Origin: a virus
Length of the DNA stretch: 34,313 nucleotides
IMG/VR virus record: IMGVR_UViG_3300013094_000152
Location: 1 to 34,313 of that record
Strand: one strand, 5' to 3'
Below are positions 23,443 to 30,600 of this stretch, piece by piece. Under the pieces are notes generated by a model. It was not told where the DNA came from and did no database searches. It saw only the letters and a program-made list of their open reading frames with translations. The position numbers were made by a program, and so were the translations under genes. How positions within the stretch are numbered: the stretch's first letter is position 1; every line of letters begins with the position of its first letter.

Positions 23443-24393
23443 TTGCAAACCATAACAATAAACACTCAAGAAAAAATCCAACTGCAGGTATTTAGCGATG
23501 GTGTATTAACACAAGCTGATTCACTTCCAACCCTACAAATATTTGATGCAGATAACAATTCATCACCAATAGCTGGTTTTAGCAATTTAAATGCATTTGA
23601 TGAAAGCCCAGCGGGCATATATTCATTCTTGCTTACCCCCGCAATAACAAATATTAATAGGGTTTTGCAGGTTGTTTGGAGCTATACTATAGATGGCGTT
23701 CCATCAACAGAAACATCATACTATTCTGTTGAAACTGTTTACGCATCTGTAGACGAAATTATTGATTTCTTAGGTTATGGCTCAACCCCTTCAGAATTAA
23801 ATTATCATGATATTAAAGAAATACAGTCAGCAGAAAAGCTAGCCAGAACCATTATTGATGGTTACACTGGTCAAAAATTTACAACATACTATGGCTCTCA
23901 AGAAATTATGGGCATAGGTGCTGACGCAATTGAATTGACTGAAAGAATTTTAAGAATTGATCAGTTCTTTGAAAATGATCAATTAATGATTGATAATACA
24001 CAAAATCCAGTTTATAACATATTTGGATATAGCCTCACAATAACCCCTACGAAGTTTGGAGTAAGACTCTACAATCCTGACTGGGATATAAGTTATGAGG
24101 GTGGCTATGACCCAACAGTGCTTTATTATGGCCGATTCAGAGACCAGTCAAGATATAAATTTGTTGGTCAAATGGGCTATCAGTATGTACCAGAAGATAT
24201 CAAGATGGCAGCGATACTGCTAGTTAATGATATTCTTTCAAATGATTATAACTGGAGAATCAAATACCTGTCAAAGGTTGATCTAAGTGAAATTTCATTT
24301 GAAATGCATAAGGGAGCATTTAACGGAACGGGTAATTTGAATGTTGATAACATTCTTGATCAATATCGTCACGTTAATATCGTGATAATCTAA
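23443..24393 (+). CDS. head-tail connector with N-terminal Ig-like domain, 316 aa
   Basis: TTG 23443 follows AAAAGGGGG. Residues about 1-100 form an Ig-like beta domain (ITINTQEKIQLQVFSDG, LPTLQIFDADNNSSPIAG, GIYSFLLTPAITNINRVLQVVWSYTIDG). Residues about 105-316 resemble a gp6-like head-tail adaptor, with SVDEIIDFLGYGSTPSE, IQSAEKLARTIIDGYTGQKF and VPEDIKMAAILLVNDILSNDY. The adaptor part would form the ring under the portal. Fusion to a leading Ig-like domain, similar to domains found in baseplate upper proteins, is less usual and could place decorations around the neck. The next gene overlaps its stop by one base (TAATG). Confidence 0.7.
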   Translation: MQTITINTQEKIQLQVFSDGVLTQADSLPTLQIFDADNNSSPIAGFSNLNAFDESPAGIYSFLLTPAITNINRVLQVVWSYTIDGVPSTETSYYSVETVYASVDEIIDFLGYGSTPSELNYHDIKEIQSAEKLARTIIDGYTGQKFTTYYGSQEIMGIGADAIELTERILRIDQFFENDQLMIDNTQNPVYNIFGYSLTITPTKFGVRLYNPDWDISYEGGYDPTVLYYGRFRDQSRYKFVGQMGYQYVPEDIKMAAILLVNDILSNDYNWRIKYLSKVDLSEISFEMHKGAFNGTGNLNVDNILDQYRHVNIVII

Positions 24394-24845
24394 TGCTATC
24401 AAATTCATTTATGTCTTCAATTATGAATATGAAGGCTGATATATATGAGCAACAATATTCTCAAGATAAAAATAGTGGCATGGTTAATCGTCAATGGAGT
24501 TATGCCAAAACAATTCAATGCAAAGTTGAGCCAATTAAAGTTGGAGGTTCCTCTACAAGAAGTGATAATAAAGTTTTTAAGGGTGGACCAGAAGCTGAAT
24601 ACACCGAAAAACTGCAACTTAGAATTAAATGCAATGAACTTCTGAGTAAAAGGGCTAGGGTTCAAAATATTAAATCTGCTGCAAATGAACAGATTTTTGT
24701 TGAAATTGATAGATATGATCAACCAGACACAATTTTTGAAGTTACATCTTCACACGCAGTACTTGATCCATTTGGAAAAATAACCTATTATGAGGCTGTG
24801 CTCCAAAGAGTGCAGGTACAAGACAATGATCCAACTGGAAATTAA
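24393..24845 (+). CDS. head closure/head-tail joining protein, 150 aa
   Basis: ATG 24393 overlaps the upstream stop. NMKADIYEQQYSQDKNSGMVNRQWSYAKTIQCKVEP at the start is the typical pattern of phage head-tail joining proteins: a short strand with A-x-IY, then tG-x2-nR-x-W, then C-x-V. The rest is beta-rich and ends with FEVTSSHAVLDPFGKITYYEAVLQR. It would form the stopper ring that closes the head beneath the adaptor. Its 3' end overlaps the next gene by 20 bases. Confidence 0.7.
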   Translation: MLSNSFMSSIMNMKADIYEQQYSQDKNSGMVNRQWSYAKTIQCKVEPIKVGGSSTRSDNKVFKGGPEAEYTEKLQLRIKCNELLSKRARVQNIKSAANEQIFVEIDRYDQPDTIFEVTSSHAVLDPFGKITYYEAVLQRVQVQDNDPTGN

Positions 24846-25551
24846 TCAAGATAATTTAATTAAACAGTTACAGGGCAAACTCTCTGGATTAGAGCAAATA
24901 TTAAAACCAGAATCACTTCAAGAAATATCTAGAGCTGTTTTTACAATTACTGGCGAAAGATTTGTTTTAGCAGCAGACTCTTATGCCCGTTCAAATAAAA
25001 AAGCAATGCATCACGTTTATGAATGGGGCAGAATAGGATCGCCTGAGGGAAGACTTTTTGTAATAAATCTTTTATCTTCAATGGGTGGTTCAATTGATAT
25101 TGGTTATGAGTTTTTACAATCAAAATTACCAGTACCAATTGATCCAGCATTAAAGATCGCTGGCCCTACTGGTAAAGCAGTAACAAAAGAATCAATATTT
25201 AGAAATAAAGCAGAAGTAATGGAGTCGGGCAAACCAGTTCAATTTGTTGCTAAAAATGTTTTAGCTTTTATGGGTAATAATGGTGTTGCTTTTATTGCTA
25301 AGGGAACACCAGTCAATATTTTAAATCCTGGTGGCCTAAGAACAAAAAATGCATTTCACACATTTATGGTTGATTGGTATGTTGCAAATGCAGGCTTGAT
25401 TATGGATTCATCTGGGTTCTATGAGAAAATAGTTAATGATGTGGCTCTAGCTTTAAGTAAAGATAATGCAGGAGCTGATTCTACCGTGGTTCAGCAGGCT
25501 ATAGCAAAAGCATCCCAATCAGCATCTTTGGGCAAGGAGATTATTAAATGA
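24826..25551 (+). CDS. putative neck/tail completion protein, HK97-gp10-like, 241 aa
   Basis: I choose ATG 24826 (MIQLEINQDNLIKQLQGKL) over the in-frame ATG at 24790, which would add twelve unlikely residues and a longer overlap. AGG lies about ten bases before it. The N-terminal helix-rich part with ISRAVFTITGERFVLAADSYARSNKKAMHHVYEWGRIGSPEGRLF resembles gp10-like minor head or neck proteins, which are found at this place between the head closure and tail terminator genes. The middle has strands (VQFVAKNVLAFMGNNGVAFIAKG), and the C-terminus is helical. The order of neighbours supports the call more than the sequence does. Confidence 0.6.
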   Translation: MIQLEINQDNLIKQLQGKLSGLEQILKPESLQEISRAVFTITGERFVLAADSYARSNKKAMHHVYEWGRIGSPEGRLFVINLLSSMGGSIDIGYEFLQSKLPVPIDPALKIAGPTGKAVTKESIFRNKAEVMESGKPVQFVAKNVLAFMGNNGVAFIAKGTPVNILNPGGLRTKNAFHTFMVDWYVANAGLIMDSSGFYEKIVNDVALALSKDNAGADSTVVQQAIAKASQSASLGKEIIK

Positions 25552-26060
25552 CAGATTATACATACTTAGCATCCTACGATGTTAGAAACATTTTATGGGA
25601 AGAGCTGCAATCGGCGGGAATCTTAAATGCAAACAATTATATGGCTGATGGCTTTTCAGAACCATTAGTACCAATTATCCCATCACAACAAATACCAGAA
25701 TTTAATAACCTATTGCCTGGAGCAACTTATATTACATATAACGTTGTTCAAAAAAATTACGGGGTTCAATGGTGGATGTCTCAGGAGTCAATGATATTTG
25801 AAATAATATCCAGAGATGCCAATCAAATTCAAATAATTATCAACTTTATGGTGGATTTATTTAGAAGATATGATCTTTCAGCTAAAGACGTTAACATACA
25901 GCTTTCCCCAACAAGCCCATATCAGTTCTTTTTCTTTAAAATTGAAACAACTGACCCAATCCAGCCATTTACAGATGAAGGCGGATATATGAGCGGAGAC
26001 ATAACAATTCACTACTCATATACCAGAACTGTGGATGAAACCACTGGCAGGATGCTATAA
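25548..26060 (+). CDS. tail terminator/completion protein, 170 aa
   Basis: The start overlaps the upstream stop (ATGA), with AAGGAG before it. The order is an N-terminal helix ASYDVRNILWEELQSAGIL, then YITYNVVQKNYGVQWWMSQESMIFEIISRDANQIQIIINFMVDLFRRYD, then strands ending in GDITIHYSY. This is the alpha/beta pattern of phage tail terminator proteins, in which strands carry YxV and a long helix follows DxxxIxxIxxxI. Its place directly before the major tail protein is the standard one. A hexameric ring capping the tail tube is the expected role. Confidence 0.7.
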   Translation: MTDYTYLASYDVRNILWEELQSAGILNANNYMADGFSEPLVPIIPSQQIPEFNNLLPGATYITYNVVQKNYGVQWWMSQESMIFEIISRDANQIQIIINFMVDLFRRYDLSAKDVNIQLSPTSPYQFFFFKIETTDPIQPFTDEGGYMSGDITIHYSYTRTVDETTGRML

Positions 26061-26082
26061 AGTTTGTTTTATTTGACATTAG

Positions 26083-26091
26083 TGCTATGAT
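26083..26091 (+). promoter_or_regulatory. extended -10 promoter TGCTATGAT
   Basis: TG-C-TATGAT lies in the 98-base gap upstream of the major tail protein gene. The predicted transcription start near 26098 gives a leader of about 60 bases. The rest of the gap holds a weak GAGG/CCTC inverted repeat (26099-26102, 26115-26118) and the ribosome site. A TTGACA at 26074 is too close to serve as the -35 of this -10. Confidence 0.5.
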
Positions 26092-26139
26092 TTTACATGA
26101 GGAAGTAATACTGCCCTCTTGTTTAATCTAAAAATAAAT

Positions 26140-26149
26140 AAGGCGGTGA
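26140..26149 (+). promoter_or_regulatory. extended Shine-Dalgarno of major tail protein gene
   Basis: AAGGCGGTGA, one mismatch from AAGGAGGTGA, lies 9 bases before ATG 26159. The context AATAAGGCGGTGAAATAAA repeats that of the major capsid gene (21773 onward) with a single difference. Confidence 0.75.
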
Positions 26150-26158
26150 AATAAATAA

Positions 26159-26908
26159 ATGGCTACAAATACTAGAAACGTAATCGTTGGTCCTGCTAAC
26201 CTATTCATTTCAAATAAGAATGGTACAGCTCGTCCAGTGACAACCCCAAGCTACATCTCATCAAACATTGTTGCGAACGGTTCATCAACTACAGCCCAGC
26301 TTAATGCGGGAACAGATTTTCGTCAAGTAGGTTTTACATCTACAGGACTTGAAGTTTCATACGAACCAACATATGGCGAAGTAATGGTTGATCAGCTACT
26401 TGATGCTGCTCGTCTATTTAAGCAAACCCTTAAGGTTATGCTTAAGTCAGAACTTACAGAAGCTACTCTTGAGAACCTAAACATCTCATGGGGTCAGTCA
26501 GACTATGTTGTTACCTCTACAGGTTCAACAGTCTACACACTTAACAACACATCATCAACAACAGCATCACTCAACTTGGTTGCAGGTGCAGTTGGAGATA
26601 CTCCAGTTGAGCGTACAGTTGTTTTCGTAGGATCAGCTCCACGTCAAATTGGTTCACAATTTGATCCATCACAAAATTCTGGTGCAGGCGGATCAACAGG
26701 TCTTCCACACACATCAGATCTTAAGCAAAAAGAGCGTGTTTACATTGCTCGTCGTGTTGTACAAATTGATACAACAATGCATGCTTTGAAGCGTGATGCT
26801 GCAACTGTTTTCCCAATCAACTTCCGTTGCTTGCCTGATGACACAGATCCATCATACGCAGGTGCAGAATACGGTATCGTAATTGACCGTGTATGGGGCA
26901 CAATCTAA
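26159..26908 (+). CDS. major tail (tube) protein, 249 aa
   Basis: ATG 26159. The N-terminus, TRNVIVGPANLFISNKNGTARP, and the segment FRQVGFTSTGLEVSYEPTYGEVMVDQLLDAARLFKQTLKVMLKSELTEATLENL fit tail tube proteins of siphoviruses (VGFTxDGVxxxxxxxxxEIxVDQxxxxVxxxxxxxxxxVxxxLxExTLENL). RVYIARRVVQIDTTMHALKRDAATVFPINFRCLPD completes the tube domain. C-ending codons are common and the leader matches that of the capsid gene, as expected for an abundant product. No sheath gene accompanies it. A strong terminator follows, so the gene is insulated from the chaperone genes. Confidence 0.8.
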   Translation: MATNTRNVIVGPANLFISNKNGTARPVTTPSYISSNIVANGSSTTAQLNAGTDFRQVGFTSTGLEVSYEPTYGEVMVDQLLDAARLFKQTLKVMLKSELTEATLENLNISWGQSDYVVTSTGSTVYTLNNTSSTTASLNLVAGAVGDTPVERTVVFVGSAPRQIGSQFDPSQNSGAGGSTGLPHTSDLKQKERVYIARRVVQIDTTMHALKRDAATVFPINFRCLPDDTDPSYAGAEYGIVIDRVWGTI

Positions 26909-26942
26909 TATTAATTTATTAGACTACAACTTAATATAGAAT

Positions 26943-26982
26943 TTCAAGCCCTCCGAGAAATCGGAGGGTCTTGAATTTGTTT
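26943..26982 (+). terminator. rho-independent terminator after major tail gene
   Basis: TTCAAG (26943-26948) pairs with CTTGAA (26970-26975), and CCCTCCGA (26949-26956) pairs with TCGGAGGG (26961-26968), around a GAAA loop and one bulged T. TTTGTTT follows. This is the strongest hairpin in the window. Confidence 0.9.
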
Positions 26983-26995
26983 ATACGTATTTTCT

Positions 26996-27004
26996 TGGTA
27001 TAAT
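26996..27004 (+). promoter_or_regulatory. extended -10 promoter TGGTATAAT
   Basis: TG-G-TATAAT directly follows the major tail terminator. A weak TTTGTT at 26976-26981 has the 17-base spacing of a -35, but it overlaps the terminator tail. AAAGGAG and TTG 27032 follow downstream. Confidence 0.6.
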
Positions 27005-27031
27005 TTAAATAACAATCAAAGGAGCTATAAA

Positions 27032-27379
27032 TTGGCAACAACAGTATATGATGTACTTGATATTGAACTAAGAGACGGAAGTACCGTATCTCTTAAACCC
27101 CTTCCTATCAAGCAACTAAGAAAATTTATGGAAATTATTAACAAGATGCAGCAAGTAGATTCAGATGATGCTGAAATTTCTGATGCTGCCTTTGACATTT
27201 TTATTGAAGCTGCAATGGTATGCCTAGCTTCAACTGATCGTCCAGAGCTTTCAACAGACAAAGATAAGTTTGAAGAACTTATTGAAACCCCTACTATGAT
27301 GAAGATTCTTGAAGTTGTCGGAGGTCTAAAACTTTCTGACCCAAACCTACTGGGAGCAACTCTAGTTGGGACGAACTAG
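27032..27379 (+). CDS. tail assembly chaperone G (upstream frame), 115 aa
   Basis: TTG 27032 follows AAAGGAG. The product has the layout of siphoviral G-type tail assembly chaperones: DIELRDGSTVSLKPLPIKQLRKFMEIINKMQ at the start and a mostly helical body, DAAFDIFIEAAMVCLA and FEELIETPTMMKILEVVGG. It lies between the major tail protein and the tape measure, as expected. It ends at TAG 27377-27379. A -1 slippery heptamer 31 bases before that stop lets a fraction of ribosomes continue into the T frame. The chaperone coats the tape measure during tail tube assembly and is not in the finished virion. Confidence 0.8.
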   Translation: MATTVYDVLDIELRDGSTVSLKPLPIKQLRKFMEIINKMQQVDSDDAEISDAAFDIFIEAAMVCLASTDRPELSTDKDKFEELIETPTMMKILEVVGGLKLSDPNLLGATLVGTN

Positions 27380-27681
27380 ACTTACGCTCCTTAGAGTCTG
27401 AAGCATTTCTACTTGGTCATTGGAAAAACTTTGACGAATTAGAATCAAACCTTTCGCTTGAGGAACTAACAGCAATATTAGATGCCTCAAGAAATAAAGA
27501 GTTTGAAGATAAAAAGTTTCTAGCAGCACTTCAAGGCGTAGAGCTGGATGGTGAGTTAGAAGCGGAAGATGTGCAAGAGAGAGATATTTTATCTCTAAGT
27601 CATGCTCATGCTGCATCGCAAGAAGGTTTTGGAGTCGGAGAAGGATTAGGCTTCATGACATTTGGGGGTGAAGAAGAATAG
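27032..27681 (+). CDS. tail assembly chaperone G-T, made by -1 frameshift, 216 aa
   Basis: Joined reading: 27032-27346 in the G frame, then 27346-27678 in the -1 frame, with stop TAG at 27679-27681. The T part has no ATG, GTG or TTG near its beginning and is open from 27340. It is clearly coding: TGSNSSWDELDLRSLESEAF, LLGHWKNFDELESNLSLEELTAILDASRNKEFEDKKFLAALQGVEL, then an acidic tail. SLEELTAILDASR and KKFLAALQGVEL are the typical T-domain pattern, in which the domain recruits tail tube subunits to the tape measure. The fused size is 105 plus 111 residues. Confidence 0.8.
27340..27390 (+). other. programmed -1 ribosomal frameshift signal
   Basis: The heptamer C-CCA-AAC at 27340-27346 is in the right phase for X-XXY-YYZ slippage (codons CCA and AAC of gene G). 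Six bases later GGAGC (27353-27357) can pair with GCTCC (27386-27390), and inside this TCTAGTT (27361-27367) pairs with AACTAGA (27374-27380). The nested stems at this spacing are a plausible stimulatory structure. Confidence 0.8.
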
Positions 27682-30600
27682 CTAATATAGAATTAAAGAT
27701 TGTCGCATTAGGCGACTTCTCTTCTGTAGAATCACAAATAAAAGCCCTTCAAGCACAGGTTGCTCTTTTAAATAAAGGCCTGGGCACAAGCACAATATCT
27801 CCACAACTTTCTTCAAGTTTAAAAACAGCAACAACAGATTTTAAAAATGCTTTAACTGCATCAAATGCATTTACTAGTCAAACAGTTCAGCTAACATCTG
27901 AAACTCAAAAGTTTGGACAAGCACTTGAAAGTGGTAAGCTGAGCTTAGGTCAGTATTTTCAAATTATCAGAGGTCAATCTGGTGCTGCAACAAATTCTAT
28001 AAAATCACTTGCACTTGAGCAAACAAAATTACAAAATTCTATTATCCAAGCAGACCCAACAAAACAAGGCTTTTACTCTGTATTTACTCCAACATCAATT
28101 GATGCAGTAGCTAATGCAACAAAGATAGCTGCAAATGAAGCAAACCTTTACGCTATTGCTGTAAATAAAGGTGCTCAATCTTTAATTAATTTTGGTAAAA
28201 ATACACAATGGGCGGGTCGTCAGTTAACAGTTGGTATGGGCGTACCAATTGCATTGTTTGCATCTGAAGCTGTAAAATCATTTGACACTGTAAATACAGC
28301 ATTAACTCAACTTCAAAAAGTTTATGGTGAAGGATTAACTCCTCCAAGCCAAAATTCAATTAATCAAATTTCTCAAGAAGTCCTGCAGCTCGGAAGAAAC
28401 ATGGCTGCTACACTGGGAACTGCTCAAGAATTTACAGTTGGAGTTGCAACATCTTTTGCTGCCATGGGCAAGCAAGGACAAGAACTGCTGACAATTACTG
28501 AGCAAACTGATAAATTAGCAAAGCTAGGTAATCTTGATCAGCAAACAGCAACAAATGCTATGATTGCTCTTCAAAATGTTTACAAGTTGAATACACAGCA
28601 AACTGCAGATGCAGTAAATTATTTCGGTGCAGTTCAAAAGCAAACGTCTCTTTCCATGAACGACTTGGTTCAAGCAGAATCAAGAATCGGACCTATTATT
28701 GAACAACTCGGCGGAACCTATAAAGATTCAGCAACAATGGTTCTTGCAATGAAAGAAGCTGGTGTTCCAGCTGCAAGATCTGCTAACGCTCTTAAATCTG
28801 CAATGGCATCTATTATTAATCCAACATCTGCAGCCACAAAAGAGTTTGAAAAATTTGGAATTAATTTGACTTCAATCAAAGACCAACAAGGTCCAGTCAA
28901 TATGATTTTGGCTTTACAAAAAGCTATAGATGGAATTGCTAATCCTAAAGATAGACAAAGCCTTATTGATAAACTATTTGGTAAATACCAATTTGGTAAT
29001 ATTACAGCACTTATTGAAAATTTAGGCAAAGCTGGATCTCAAACAGTTAATGCTATGCAAGTTGGTCAAGCTTCATCAGCCCAGTTAGCAGCACTTGCAA
29101 ACCAAGAAATTAAACAAGCAACCTCATCCCCATCAGCACAATGGCAAAAAGCACTTAATACATTCAAGGCAGATCTTTATCCAGTTGGTCAAATGATAAT
29201 GAAGATTGGAACAGATCTATTATCTTTTGGTAATAGAGTTGCAAAAGTATTTAGTGATTTGCCAGGACCAGTCAAAACAGTTTTGGCGGTACTGCTTGGA
29301 TTCGTAGCAATATCTGGACCGATTATCATGTTGACTGGTTTGATGGCTAACTTTGCTGGTAATATATTAAAGGGCGTATTTAATTTAAAACAATTAATAA
29401 CAGGTGGTAAAACACTAGGTCAAATATTAACACCAGAAATGATTGCAGCACAAAATGCAACAGACTTGTTTAGTAAAGGTTTGTTAGGTGACGTAGATGC
29501 AATTAAATTATTAAATGATCAAATTGAGATTTTAACTAATAATTTAACAAACCTTGTATCTAAGATGGGTGCTGGTGCTGGCCTACCATCAATAACAGAA
29601 AATCTTAAAACAGATGTCGGTGCAGTATTAACAACAGAATCTGCAATTGCTTCACAACTTTCTTTGCCAGGTTTTGCAAAAGGAAGATTGCCAGGATCTC
29701 ATAGATCTGGCGGACAGCATGGTAGCGTTGGCTCTGGATACCACGTTTCATATTTTGGAGTTCACGCAAAGCATTTTGCTAAAGGAATTGTTCCAGGTTC
29801 TGGTGACGGTAGTGTTGATACATTCCCAGCAATGCTGGCTCCAGGAGAAGCAGTAATACCTGCAGACAAAACAAAAAAGTATAATCCAGTTCTTCAAGCA
29901 ATAATGTATGGAAATCTTCCAGGTTTTGCTGATGGAAATAGAAATATGCTTGAAAGAATCCACTTAACAAATGATGAAAGTGGAGTACTAGCTTTTGGAA
30001 CAAGAGAGTTTAATCAAGCTTCAAAGAGTGGCTCACATGGTAACTGGCCTGGAGCAGCTCCAGGAAGTGGAGTTTCTGGCGGGGAAGCTGCAGATGAATT
30101 AAGAGGAATGATGAGTGGAAATCTACAACTTCCTTATGTTTCAGAGCTTGCTAAAAAAGTTGGTGCATCTGTTGAACAAACTCAAAAAGCAATAAATGAT
30201 GCTTTAACTAAATCTATAGAAGAATTTGATAAGTCCCCAAATGAACGCTTTGGTGGAACAAATGGTAAAAAGGTAGAAGATGTAACGGGAAAATACATTA
30301 AGCAAGAATTTTCTAAAATCCCTACTACTATTGTTAAAAAGATTGATGATACCGTTCAATCACAAAGTCTTGCAGATGTAACAAATGCAATTAAAGTAGA
30401 TCGCTCAAGTGGCAGATCTGGCAAGACTATGTATGACCCAACATTATTTGATTCAATAACTGGTAAGCCTATTAGTCAAATGGGTCTTGGTTCTGCAACT
30501 TCTACTGCATCAGGCGGGGTTGCTTCAAAACTCAGACTAGCACAAATGTATGGAATTGACCCACAGCTTATGGCAAATGAATTGTCAAGACAAGCTAATA

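Noticed and set aside
24790-24825. ATG 24790 as start of the neck protein
   Set aside because: It would add twelve Cys/Arg-rich residues and a longer overlap, whereas ATG 24826 gives a natural N-terminus.
26074-26091. TTGACA at 26074 as the -35 of TATGAT at 26086
   Set aside because: The spacing is about 6 bases, far too short, and no -10 is seen at 16-18 bases downstream of it.
27672-27690. A second programmed frameshift from G-T into the tape measure
   Set aside because: No slippery heptamer in the right phase exists between the TGA at 27669 of the tape-measure frame and the TAG at 27679, so reinitiation is more likely.
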